Source: Pedobacter ureilyticus
GTDB lineage: Bacteria > Bacteroidota > Bacteroidia > Sphingobacteriales > Sphingobacteriaceae
Assembly (NCBI RefSeq): GCF_005925345.1
Contig: NZ_SSHJ01000008.1
Span: 124,001-188,000, forward strand
Length of the DNA: 64,000 bases
Direction: 5' to 3'
Position 1 is the stretch's first letter. Every line of letters begins with the position of its first letter. The notes below the pieces were generated by a model. It worked only from the letters and a program-made list of their open reading frames with translations, made no database searches and was not told where the DNA came from. The translations under genes were made by a program, and so were the position numbers. Shown here one piece after another: positions 17,520 to 25,423 of this stretch.

Positions 17520-17828
17520 ATGAAAAAAATTATCTATCCTTTGCTGCTATTGGTTACGCTAACCTTTAACCTCAACTTCGCTGTTGCCGCAGGCGACAAA
17601 CCTAAAACCGAACTCACAGCCGAGCAACGTGCAGAGTTAAACAGAATTATATCCAGGGTTGACGAAATTAAAGCCATGGATAAATCTAAACTAACTAGAG
17701 AAGAGAAAAAAGAGCTGCGTAAAGAGTTAAAGGAAATGAAGAAAAAGGCTAATTCAATGAGTGGCGGCGTTTATCTTTCGGTTGGAGCCATCATTATTAT
17801 CATCTTACTATTGATACTTATTTTATAA
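17520..17828 (+). CDS. small exported protein with coiled-coil and C-terminal membrane helix (paralogue B)
   Basis: 102 residues, same plan as its neighbour: signal peptide (cleavage near VAAG), charged helix (TELTAEQRAELNRII to KELKEMKKKA), then a Gly-Gly linker and a terminal Ile/Leu helix. The two proteins agree in length and in the central helix; the tails are also nearly the same. Function unknown. The gene ends at a two-way terminator shared with serS. Confidence 0.75.
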   Translation: MKKIIYPLLLLVTLTFNLNFAVAAGDKPKTELTAEQRAELNRIISRVDEIKAMDKSKLTREEKKELRKELKEMKKKANSMSGGVYLSVGAIIIIILLLILIL

Positions 17829-17844
17829 GCCAAGTTCATAAAAC

Positions 17845-17884
17845 AAAAAATGCCAGAAACGCTAAGTCTCTGGCATTTTTTTTT
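17845..17884. terminator. bidirectional terminator between paralogue B and serS
   Basis: Stem aaaaaatgccaga (17845-17857) with its complement from 17869, about 11-nt loop, flanked by A-run and T-run, so it works for both convergent genes. Confidence 0.88.
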
Positions 17885-17902
17885 AAGATTGTTAGACTAT
17901 CT

Positions 17903-19174
17903 CTAATCAATCATATCAAATCCGGTATATTTCACTAAGGCTTCCGGAATTTTAATTCCTTTTTCGGTTTGGCAATTTTCCAAGATTGAAGCAACGATAC
18001 GAGGCAAAGCTAACGCGCTACCGTTTAACGTGTGCGCCAATTGGGTTTTACCCTCTTTGCCTTTAAACCTTAACTTTAAACGGTTACTTTGGTAAGTTTC
18101 AAAGTTAGATACTGAAGATACCTCTAACCAACGTTGTTGTGCTGCACTCCAAACCTCCATATCGTAAGTCATTGCCGAAGTAAAGCCCATATCGCCACCG
18201 CATAAACGTAACACACGGTAATGCAAACCCAATTCTTGCAATAACGATTGTACATATTTGCTCATGTCTTCTAAAGTTTCGTAACTCTTATCAGGATGTG
18301 TAATCTGCACCACCTCAACTTTATCAAACTGATGCAAACGATTTAATCCACGTACGTGAGCACCGTAAGAACCGGCCTCTCTACGGAAACACGGTGTGTA
18401 ACCCGTATTTTTAATGGGAAGATCTTCTTCTTTCAAAATCACATCGCGGTATAAGTTGGTTACGGGTACCTCAGCCGTTGGGATCAAGTACAAATCATCA
18501 ACACCAACATGGTACATCTGCCCTTCTTTATCTGGCAACTGCCCCGTACCAAAACCCGATGCAGCATTTACTAAATGCGGCACCTGCATCTCTTTATAAC
18601 CCGCAGCTGTAGCATGGTCTAAAAAGAAATTAATTAAAGCACGCTGCAACCTCGCTCCCTTTCCTTTATAAACCGGAAAACCAGCTCCAGTAATTTTTAC
18701 ACCTAATTCAAAATCGATGATGTCATATTTTGCAGCCAATTCCCAATGTGGCAAGGCATTTTCTGGCAAAGCCGATGGCTCACCATGTGTATATACAACT
18801 TCATTATCATCAGCTGTGCTACCTGTTTTTACCAAATGATAAGGCAAATTTGGTAACTGCACAATTAAACTCTGTTGCTTTTCTTCTAACGCGGTTAACT
18901 GCTCGTTTTGCGCTTTAATTTTCTCTTTGTGAGCTGCCGTATTAGCCTTAATAGCTTCGGCTTCTTCTTTTTTTCCATTGCGCATTAGCTCGCCAATTTG
19001 CTTGGCCGCACTGTTCGCTTCTGCTTGCAAATTATCCAAAGAGGACTGTGTAGAGCGGCGCTCTTCATCTACAGCGATGATTTCATCTACCAATTCTACC
19101 TGTTTAAAGTTACGAACGTTCAATCGCTCTAAAACTTTCTCTCTATTTTCACGGATATAGTTAACTTGCAACAT
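17903..19174 (-). CDS. serS: serine--tRNA ligase
   Basis: 423 residues, full length. N-terminal long coiled-coil arm (about 25-105) that holds the tRNA-Ser extra arm, then the class II core: TAEVPVTNLYRD, motif 2 CFRREAGSYGAHVRGL followed by RLHQFDKVE, SSVSNFETYQSNR, and motif 3 near LNGSALALPRIVASILEN. Charges tRNA-Ser in the cytoplasm. Monocistronic and divergent from rsmI; the gap between the two consists almost wholly of heptamer repeat arrays. Confidence 0.97.
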   Translation of the reverse strand: MLQVNYIRENREKVLERLNVRNFKQVELVDEIIAVDEERRSTQSSLDNLQAEANSAAKQIGELMRNGKKEEAEAIKANTAAHKEKIKAQNEQLTALEEKQQSLIVQLPNLPYHLVKTGSTADDNEVVYTHGEPSALPENALPHWELAAKYDIIDFELGVKITGAGFPVYKGKGARLQRALINFFLDHATAAGYKEMQVPHLVNAASGFGTGQLPDKEGQMYHVGVDDLYLIPTAEVPVTNLYRDVILKEEDLPIKNTGYTPCFRREAGSYGAHVRGLNRLHQFDKVEVVQITHPDKSYETLEDMSKYVQSLLQELGLHYRVLRLCGGDMGFTSAMTYDMEVWSAAQQRWLEVSSVSNFETYQSNRLKLRFKGKEGKTQLAHTLNGSALALPRIVASILENCQTEKGIKIPEALVKYTGFDMID

Positions 19175-19190
19175 TATTTATAATTTTTGA

Positions 19191-19198
19191 CAAAGATA
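19191..19198 (-). promoter_or_regulatory. TAnnTTTG box upstream of serS
   Basis: On the minus strand TATCTTTG lies 17 bases before the serS start codon. The place where the -33 TTG should be is occupied by the heptamer array starting at 19204, and no TTG is found there. Confidence 0.5.
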
Positions 19199-19203
19199 AG
19201 AAG

Positions 19204-19231
19204 AGTTTTCAGTTTTCAGTTGGCAGTTTTC
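19204..19231 (+). repeat. four tandem 7-nt repeats (AGTTTTC)
   Basis: Units AGTTTTC, AGTTTTC, AGTTGGC, AGTTTTC in exact phase. Overlaps the expected -33 region of serS. Confidence 0.9.
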
Positions 19232-19245
19232 AATAGGGGCCAATC

Positions 19246-19287
19246 TTGATACTTGATACTTGATACTCAATACTCGATACTCGATAC
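19246..19287 (+). repeat. six tandem 7-nt repeats (TYRATAC) abutting rsmI
   Basis: Six contiguous units (TTGATAC three times, TCAATAC, TCGATAC twice) end one base before the rsmI start codon. A longer reading of rsmI would translate this array (MILDTQYSILDT), which is why that start was rejected. The same unit type occurs inside ileS. Confidence 0.92.
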
Positions 19288-19288
19288 T

Positions 19289-20023
19289 ATGCAGGGAAAG
19301 CTTTACATCGTACCTACGCCAATTGGCAACCTAGAAGATATGACTTTTAGGGCTATCCGTATTTTAAAAGAGGTGGATTTGATTTTGGCAGAGGATACAC
19401 GCACCAGTGCACCTTTGTTGAGACATTTTGGTATCGATAAACGAGTGTTTGCGCATCATCAACATAATGAGCATAAGGCTACTGCCGAGATCATCAAGTT
19501 TTTAAAAGAAGGTCAAAACATTGCTTTAATTTCTGATGCGGGCACACCAGCCATTTCCGACCCTGGATTTTTCTTGGTTCGTGAGGCCATTAAGCATGAA
19601 ATTGAAATTAATTGCTTGCCAGGCGCTACTGCCTTTGTGCCGGCTTTGGTTAACTCGGGTTTGCCTAACGATCAATTTGTTTTTGAAGGTTTTTTGCCCG
19701 TGAAGAAGGGGCGCCAAACGCGAATGAAACAGTTGGCCGAAGAAGAAAGAACCATGATTTTTTATGAAAGTCCGCACCGTTTGTTAAAAACATTAACAGA
19801 GTTTGCCGAGTTTTTTGGCGAGGACAGACGGGTCTGCGTAAGCAGAGAATTAAGCAAAATGTACGAAGAAAATGTTCGTGGCACAGTTAAAGAAGTAAAA
19901 TCACATTTTGAAAACAATATTTTAAAAGGAGAATTCGTAATTTGTGTTGGCGGAAATGAGGAGAGCGTGAAGAACAAGGATAAAAGAGCAAAGAAGGATA
20001 AGTACGGTATGCTAGACGACTAG
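19289..20023 (+). CDS. rsmI: 16S rRNA (cytidine-2'-O)-methyltransferase RsmI
   Basis: 244 residues from the ATG at 19289, where homology begins (MQGKLYIVPTPIGNLEDMT). Family motifs: AEDTRTSAPLLRHFGI, LISDAGTPAISDPGF (SAM-binding loop region), NCLPGATAFVPALVNSGLP and FYESPHRLLKTL. RsmI methylates the ribose of C1402 of 16S rRNA in the ribosomal P site. An upstream in-frame TTG at 19253 would add 12 residues encoded by the heptamer array and is not favoured. The C-terminus ends in a basic KDKRAKKDK tail. Confidence 0.94.
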   Translation: MQGKLYIVPTPIGNLEDMTFRAIRILKEVDLILAEDTRTSAPLLRHFGIDKRVFAHHQHNEHKATAEIIKFLKEGQNIALISDAGTPAISDPGFFLVREAIKHEIEINCLPGATAFVPALVNSGLPNDQFVFEGFLPVKKGRQTRMKQLAEEERTMIFYESPHRLLKTLTEFAEFFGEDRRVCVSRELSKMYEENVRGTVKEVKSHFENNILKGEFVICVGGNEESVKNKDKRAKKDKYGMLDD

Positions 20024-20033
20024 TCAAGTCGGT

Positions 20034-20118
20034 CGTCATCCTGAATTTATTTCAGGATCAGCTAGTATATTAAATAGAAAACCTGTAGAACTGATGCTGA
20101 ACTAAATTCAGCATGACG
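20034..20118. repeat. paired-hairpin repeat, left copy beside GIY-YIG pseudogene
   Basis: 85 bp with outer ends cgtcat/atgacg. Two inner hairpins: cctgaa(tttat)ttcagg and tgctgaa(ctaaa)ttcagca. Closely matches the right copy at 20440-20522, in the same orientation. Confidence 0.88.
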
Positions 20119-20130
20119 GGAAGAATAAAA

Positions 20131-20433
20131 ATGGTACGAGGTGGAAGTGTTTATATTTTAACAAACTACAATAATGACATATTTTACATCGGAGTAACTT
20201 CCAATTTGTTTTCATGAATTGTAGAGCATAAAGAAAAATATTATCCAAATTCGTTTACAGCAAAATATAACTGCTATAAATTGGTTTATTTTGAACATTT
20301 TATGAATATCGAAGAAGCCATAGCTAAAGAAAAACAACTTAAAAACTGGAAAAGACAATGGAAAATAAATCTAATTGATAATTTTAATCCCGATTGGGAA
20401 GATTTATTTTACAAATTAAACGAAGAAATTTGA
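20131..20433 (+). pseudogene. GIY-YIG endonuclease domain protein, broken by an in-frame TGA
   Basis: Reading from the ATG at 20131 gives a 100-codon frame with the small GIY-YIG pattern: VYILTN, FYIGVTSNL, VEHKEKYY, KLVYFEHF, AIAKEKQLKNWKR, and the family end NPDWEDL. Codon 29 is TGA (20215-20217) at the place where relatives have Arg (SNL-x-x-R), so one C-to-T change from CGA explains it. The Arg is part of the active-site region. No frameshift is seen. These single-domain proteins resemble YhbQ/UvrC-type nucleases, and copies often look mobile. The gene is framed by two near-identical palindromic repeats. Confidence 0.9.
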
Positions 20434-20439
20434 CACTGT

Positions 20440-20522
20440 CGTCATCCTGAATTTATTTCAGGATCGGCTATATAGATATAGTAAACTTGCAAAACTGATG
20501 CTGAACTAAATTCAGCATGACG
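20440..20522. repeat. paired-hairpin repeat, right copy beside GIY-YIG pseudogene
   Basis: 83 bp, same ends and the same two inner hairpins as the copy at 20034-20118; differences lie mainly in the 30-bp centre. Confidence 0.88.
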
Positions 20523-20560
20523 AAACGCCTAATTAGCATTAGAATAATAAAAAGAAAACC

Positions 20561-21208
20561 ATGATTAACATAGATAGATTTTTGGCCGACGAGCAAGACC
20601 CGAAAGCCGTAGAAAAAGTAGCTGGCAAATTGAACGATTTATTAACCAGTGGCGAAGAAATTTTATACTTAGCAGTGCAAAAAAAACCTGCAGTAAATTT
20701 GTTGCCAGATTGCATTGCGATTAGTAACAAAAGAATTTTTTACTGCTCGCCAAGCAACTTAGGTTTAACCATGAACTTTAAGGATATTTCTTGGAAAAAC
20801 ATCAAAGAAGTTTCTTTTAAAGAAGGATTATTAGGTTCTAAATTTATTTGCGTACCACAATCTGGCGAAAACATCGTTACTGATTTTATTCCCAAAACAC
20901 AGGTGCGTAAGCTGCACCAAGCTGCCAACCAACAACTAGAAGAATACAAAGAGTTGCTAAGACAACAAAAGCTGGAAGAAAACAGAGCAACGGCCTCTAC
21001 ATTTAACATCCCGGCACCAAGCCCGCAAGTTATTGATTTACCTATCGAAGAAGCGGTTGTAATTCCAGAGATTGCTCCTGTAGCCGAAGTGAACAAAGAA
21101 GATGAAATTGAGCAAAAACTGATTAAGCTAAAAACTTTATACGACAAGCAGCTAATTACCCGCGAGGAGTATGAACATAAAAAAGCTGCCATTTTAGATA
21201 GTATGTAG
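20561..21208 (+). CDS. PH-domain and SHOCT-domain protein
   Basis: 215 residues. Residues about 30-125 look like a bacterial PH domain (EEILYLAVQKKP, LPDCIAISNKRIFYCS, KDISWKNIKEVSFKEGL, GSKFICV), followed by a Glu/Gln-rich helix, a Pro-rich linker, and a C-terminal SHOCT motif (EQKLIKLKTLYDKQLITREE, ending in KKAAIL). SHOCT motifs are short oligomerisation helices. The role is unknown; it may sense membranes or bind partners. No signal peptide. It stands alone between two palindromic repeats. Confidence 0.8.
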   Translation: MINIDRFLADEQDPKAVEKVAGKLNDLLTSGEEILYLAVQKKPAVNLLPDCIAISNKRIFYCSPSNLGLTMNFKDISWKNIKEVSFKEGLLGSKFICVPQSGENIVTDFIPKTQVRKLHQAANQQLEEYKELLRQQKLEENRATASTFNIPAPSPQVIDLPIEEAVVIPEIAPVAEVNKEDEIEQKLIKLKTLYDKQLITREEYEHKKAAILDSM

Positions 21209-21219
21209 GTATTTCCATC

Positions 21220-21309
21220 CGTCATTTCGACTGGAGCATAGCGGAATGGAGAAATCTTTCAGCTTAATTTAAAGATTTCTCTTCGTCGTTCCTCCTCATC
21301 GAAATGACG
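21220..21309. repeat. palindromic dispersed repeat (cgtcatttcga ... tcgaaatgacg)
   Basis: 90-bp element; the left half (cgtcatttcgactggagc, then ggagaaatct) is nearly the same as that at 14190-14282, and the right end is the exact complement of the left end. Confidence 0.88.
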
Positions 21310-21341
21310 GATACTATTAATCGTTCTCTGATAACACACGA

Positions 21342-22961
21342 ATGAAAATCAAACAGAATTACCTCCTAGCCTTACTTAGCGCTTTTATGATGTGGTTGGC
21401 ATGGCCACCACATACTTGGCTTGCACCGCTACTTTTTATCGGTTTAGTGCCTTTGTTAATTGCATTAAAGCAAATTACTACTACTTCAGACAAGAAAACT
21501 GGCAAAAAAGTATTTCTTACTGCTGGCTTAACTTTTTTAGTTTGGAACACCGCTTCTATTTACTGGGTTTTTAACTCTATCAACGCTGTAAATACCGGTG
21601 TGGTAGGTTCGCTAGTTTCATTGCTAGTATCACTTATTCCTTACGGACTAGGCGCCTTGCTAATGACCTTTGCCTTTTGGATGTATTACCGACTGGGCAC
21701 CTACACTAAAAACAAATGGATTAGCTATGCGGCTTTAATTGGTTTCTACATCAGCATGGAGTATTTGCATCAAACTTGGGATTTGGCTTTCCCTTGGATG
21801 ACCTTAGGCAACGGTTTTGCAGGTATGCATCAAATTGTGCAATGGTATGAGTTTACTGGCGTTTATGGTGGTTCGCTGTGGATTTTATTGAGTAATATTT
21901 TTGCTTTCGAAGCTTATCGACAAATTAAAGTACAAAAGCAATATAAATTAGCTGGTATTTGGGTTTTCATCCTGCTTTTGCCTATCGGATTTTCCATCTA
22001 CCAATACAAAAATTACAAAGAGAAAAGTGTTCCCGTAAACGTAGTCACCGTACAACCTAATATCGATCCTTACGAAAAGTATGGCAGCACACCTGCCGCA
22101 GAACAGCTTCAAATTCTCAGCCATTTGTCTGATTCGCTTGGTCAAACCAATACAGAATACTTTATATGGCCAGAGACCGCTATTCCAACGTATGTAGACG
22201 AAGAACGCATTAGAAGCGACAGACAATTTTTGCAAGCGCAGCAATGGCTTTCAAAATACAAAAACGGCACATTAATCACCGGAATTGAAAGCGTTAGATT
22301 TTACAACGATAAAAACACAATTTCTGCAAAGGAAAATCCCAATGGAGGGTTTTACGACAATTATAATTCGGCAGTACAGATAGAAAACTCTGCTAATGTA
22401 GCTTTCTACCATAAATCTAAACTAGTACCCGGTGTAGAAAAGCTGCCTTTTCCCGAAGTATTTTCATTTTTAATTCCTGTTTTTGCCCAGCTAGGCGGAA
22501 GCACAGGCGGTTATGGCTGGCAAGATGAGCCTAGTGTGCTGTACGCTTATAGTGGAATAGGTGTTGCGCCAGTAATTTGCTACGAATCTATTTGGGGCAA
22601 TTGGGTGGCTGGCTCGGTTAAACAAGGAGCACAATTTATTGCCATAATTACCAACGATGGCTGGTGGGGAAACACTTCTGGCAAAGACCAACACCTACTG
22701 TATGCCAAACTACGTGCAATAGAAACCAGAAGATATATAGTACGCTCTGCAAACACCGGCATTTCGGGGTTCATTAACCAACGTGGAGACGTGGTACAAC
22801 AAAGTAAATGGTGGACACGCACCGCTTTGAAAGCTGATATCAACCTAAATGATGAGATTACTTTTTACGTAAATTACGGAGATATCGTTGCAAAAATTAG
22901 TATTGTACTAGGATTATTAGCTGCTGCATTTATCTTGATAAAAAGATGGATTTTAAAATAA
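21342..22961 (+). CDS. lnt: apolipoprotein N-acyltransferase
   Basis: 539 residues: about seven membrane helices in the first 215, a nitrilase-like periplasmic domain, and one final helix. The catalytic triad is visible as Glu in FIWPETAIP (about 276), Lys in YHKSKLVPG (about 357) and Cys in APVICYESIWG (about 412). Lnt adds the third acyl chain to the N-terminal Cys of mature lipoproteins at the inner membrane. Second-copy lspA follows 61 bases later on the same strand, so two consecutive lipoprotein-maturation steps are encoded together. Confidence 0.94.
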   Translation: MKIKQNYLLALLSAFMMWLAWPPHTWLAPLLFIGLVPLLIALKQITTTSDKKTGKKVFLTAGLTFLVWNTASIYWVFNSINAVNTGVVGSLVSLLVSLIPYGLGALLMTFAFWMYYRLGTYTKNKWISYAALIGFYISMEYLHQTWDLAFPWMTLGNGFAGMHQIVQWYEFTGVYGGSLWILLSNIFAFEAYRQIKVQKQYKLAGIWVFILLLPIGFSIYQYKNYKEKSVPVNVVTVQPNIDPYEKYGSTPAAEQLQILSHLSDSLGQTNTEYFIWPETAIPTYVDEERIRSDRQFLQAQQWLSKYKNGTLITGIESVRFYNDKNTISAKENPNGGFYDNYNSAVQIENSANVAFYHKSKLVPGVEKLPFPEVFSFLIPVFAQLGGSTGGYGWQDEPSVLYAYSGIGVAPVICYESIWGNWVAGSVKQGAQFIAIITNDGWWGNTSGKDQHLLYAKLRAIETRRYIVRSANTGISGFINQRGDVVQQSKWWTRTALKADINLNDEITFYVNYGDIVAKISIVLGLLAAAFILIKRWILK

Positions 22962-23022
22962 TTGCTTACCCAATCCTACTTACTTGACGCAAAAATGAGT
23001 TAACCGTTTCAACAATTAAACA

Positions 23023-23550
23023 ATGCAGAATAAAACCCCTATAAAATTTGCCTTCCTGCTACTGATTATTGCGCTTAACTTGGGCTGCGACCAATTTTCG
23101 AAAGTAATTGCTAGAAAAAATATTGCCCCTTATGAGCAAATTGATGTTATCAAAAATCGTTTTACTTTAACGCTAGTAGAAAATACCGGAGCTTTTTTAA
23201 GTGCAGGCAGCAATTTGCCAGAATTTGTAAGAATTATCGTGCTAACTATACTTCCTATTCTAGTTTTAGGTTATGGACTATGGTTTCTATACTCAAACAA
23301 ACATATCCCCCGCTTAATGCAAATTGGAGTTTGCTTTTTAATTGGCGGTGGCATTGGCAACATTTACGACAGAATTGTTCACGGTTCCGTAACCGATTTC
23401 CTGCACATGGATTTCGTACTGTTTAGAACCGGCATTTTTAACATGGCCGATGTTTCTATTATGATTGGAATAGGCCTGTTATTGTTGCAAAATTTAATGG
23501 CTGCTAAAAAGAAAAGACAGGAAGCCGAGCTGGAAGAGGCATCAGCTTAA
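23023..23550 (+). CDS. lspA: lipoprotein signal peptidase II (second copy)
   Basis: 175 residues, four helices, all key motifs: DQFSKVIAR (about 23-31), VENTGAFLS, GGGIGNIYDRIVHG, the Asp in GSVTDFLH (about 124) and in FNMADVS (about 145). It is closer to the usual LspA length than the copy at 13503 and should be active. It follows lnt on the same strand. The bases around its start codon (caacaattaaacaatg) resemble the 8-nt repeat type at 41342. Ends in a basic/acidic tail. Confidence 0.92.
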   Translation: MQNKTPIKFAFLLLIIALNLGCDQFSKVIARKNIAPYEQIDVIKNRFTLTLVENTGAFLSAGSNLPEFVRIIVLTILPILVLGYGLWFLYSNKHIPRLMQIGVCFLIGGGIGNIYDRIVHGSVTDFLHMDFVLFRTGIFNMADVSIMIGIGLLLLQNLMAAKKKRQEAELEEASA

Positions 23551-23673
23551 TGCAAAAAACTTACGAAGTTTTGAACCGGTAATACCCTCAGTTTTGCCTT
23601 TAAAAATCAAGAAAAACAAAAGTTAAACTTTGTAAATCTACTTTTTACATCTAACATTTAAACTTTTTAAAAA

Positions 23674-23696
23674 GTCCCCTTTGGGGATTTAGGGGC
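23674..23696. repeat. short G/C-block repeat (tcccctttgggga type)
   Basis: gtccccttt/ggggattt/agggg pattern with a small hairpin cccc(ttt)gggg, lying 2 bases beyond the nadE stop. The same type occurs inside thrB at 34091-34113. Confidence 0.7.
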
Positions 23697-23698
23697 TT

Positions 23699-25339
23699 CT
23701 AATCCATATACTTGCCCACAATTGGCATACGCCTACCCATGCCAAAAGCTTTTGGAGATACCCTTAAAATTGGTGGGGTTTGATAACGTTTAAACTCTGC
23801 TAAGTTAACCATACGTAAAATTCGCCTCACCAAAGCCTCGTTAAAACCTTGTGCAATAATGGCGTTCGAGCCTTTTTTAAGCTCAATGTGTTGATATAAA
23901 ATTGCATCCAATTCATCGTACTCTGGAAGTGAATCAGAATCTTTCTGATCCGGCCTAAGTTCTGCAGATGGCGGCTTAACGATGGTATTGATTGGGATGA
24001 TTTCTCGATCCTTATTGATATATCTGGCCAAGTTAAACACTTGTGTTTTGTACACATCCCCAATAACACTAATGGCGCCGCACATATCGCCATACAGCGT
24101 TCCATAACCAACCGCACACTCACTTTTGTTTGATGTGTTCAGCAAAATGTAGCCAAACTTATTAGACATTGCCATCACCACAATACCGCGGCTACGTGCC
24201 TGAATGTTCTCTTCGGCCAAACTAAACGGCAAACCTTCAAAAGGTTTCGCCAGCATGCTATCAAAAGCATCAGCAGCCTCTTTAATTGGAATAATTTCGT
24301 GTTTACAGCCAATGTTGTTCACTAAATCCAAGGCATCTTGCACCGAATGGTCTGAAGAATATTTTGAAGGCATCAGTATGGCCATCACATTTTCTGCGCC
24401 CAAAGCCTTACATGCCAAGGCACACACTACTGCCGAATCGATGCCACCAGATAAGCCCAAAACTGCCTTTTTAAAGCCAGACTTTGCAAAGTAATCTTTA
24501 ATACCCAAAATTAGCGCATCGTGTATTTGCTCAATATCCGAGGTTCTTTCTGCCGCTGGATATTTATTCTTTACATTTTGTACTTCCTCCAAATCGAACA
24601 CTTGCAAATCTTCTTCAAAGTACTTCATCTCTGCCTTTAGCGAGCCCTCTTCATCAAATACTAAAGAACCGCCATCAAAAATGATTTCTGTTTGCGCCCC
24701 AACTTGGTTCACATAAAACAAAGGCAATTGATATTTCTTCGCATTATCAGACAATACTTTGATGCGATCTTCATCATGTCCATAATCAAATGGCGAAGCC
24801 GCAATGTTAATCATCAAATCGGGCTGCTGTTTAATCAGTTCATCCATTGGGCAAGAAACATATAATGGATTATCGTTGATGTTCCAAAGATCTTCGCAAA
24901 TGGTTAGTGCAATTTTTTTGCCCTTAAAGTTTACGCATTCGAAAACCGTATTAGGTTCAAAATAGCGATATTCGTCAAACACATCATAAGTTGGTAACAA
25001 AGCCTTTTTTACCGTTTGCTTTACTTCACCATCTGCCATAAAATAAGCGGCATTAAACAAGTCTTTGCCCTCAATTACCGGATTTTTTATTGGCAGCCCC
25101 ACAATACAGGCAATTTCAGTACAGTGTTTAGCAATGGTTTGCGCTGCATTGTCGCAAAGCGATATAAAATCTTCGAACTCTAAAAAATCACGTGGAGGAT
25201 AACCGCAAATTGCCAATTCGGCAAACACTACCATATCTGCACCTTTAGACTTTGCCAGTTCAATCTGAGAAATGATCTTTTGAGTATTACTTTCGAAATT
25301 TCCGATATGGTAATTGAGTTGTGCTAAGGCTATTTTCAT
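23699..25339 (-). CDS. nadE: glutamine-dependent NAD+ synthetase
   Basis: 546 residues from the ATG at 25339 (MKIALAQLNYHIG), where homology begins; a longer reading to 25372 adds 11 untypical residues. N-terminal nitrilase-type glutaminase domain with Glu in FAELAICGYPPRD, Lys in KKALLPTYDVFDE and Cys in LTICEDLWN; C-terminal synthetase with the ATP PP-loop LGLSGGIDSAVVCALA. It makes NAD from deamido-NAD, ATP and glutamine. It lies downstream of the outer-membrane protein gene but behind a terminator placed only 24 bases before its start. Confidence 0.95.
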   Translation of the reverse strand: MKIALAQLNYHIGNFESNTQKIISQIELAKSKGADMVVFAELAICGYPPRDFLEFEDFISLCDNAAQTIAKHCTEIACIVGLPIKNPVIEGKDLFNAAYFMADGEVKQTVKKALLPTYDVFDEYRYFEPNTVFECVNFKGKKIALTICEDLWNINDNPLYVSCPMDELIKQQPDLMINIAASPFDYGHDEDRIKVLSDNAKKYQLPLFYVNQVGAQTEIIFDGGSLVFDEEGSLKAEMKYFEEDLQVFDLEEVQNVKNKYPAAERTSDIEQIHDALILGIKDYFAKSGFKKAVLGLSGGIDSAVVCALACKALGAENVMAILMPSKYSSDHSVQDALDLVNNIGCKHEIIPIKEAADAFDSMLAKPFEGLPFSLAEENIQARSRGIVVMAMSNKFGYILLNTSNKSECAVGYGTLYGDMCGAISVIGDVYKTQVFNLARYINKDREIIPINTIVKPPSAELRPDQKDSDSLPEYDELDAILYQHIELKKGSNAIIAQGFNEALVRRILRMVNLAEFKRYQTPPILRVSPKAFGMGRRMPIVGKYMD

Positions 25340-25362
25340 GATTTTTTCTGAGCTATAAATAT

Positions 25363-25391
25363 AAAAAAACAAGCCTTGATTAAGACTTGTT
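25363..25391 (-). terminator. intrinsic terminator between the outer-membrane gene and nadE
   Basis: On the minus strand AACAAG ... CTTGTT with two more pairs, 8-nt loop, followed by seven T (one shared with the stem). It ends 24 bases before the nadE start codon. Its tail forms TATATTTA, close to the TAnnTTTG box, so the same bases may also be the nadE promoter. Confidence 0.75.
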
Positions 25392-25423
25392 ACATTTTAA
25401 AATCTAAATAATTTTAAGCGCTT

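Noticed and set aside
19246..19288. CRISPR-like tandem repeats
   Set aside because: Units are 7 nt and contiguous, without spacers; no cas genes in the window.
20215..20217. In-frame TGA in the GIY-YIG gene as a recoded (selenocysteine or Trp) codon
   Set aside because: No SECIS-like fold after it was seen, relatives have Arg here, and all other genes use TGA as stop; a point mutation is simpler.
20740..21225. 161-codon minus-strand frame opposite the PH/SHOCT gene
   Set aside because: Ser/Cys-rich shadow of a coding strand; no independent support.
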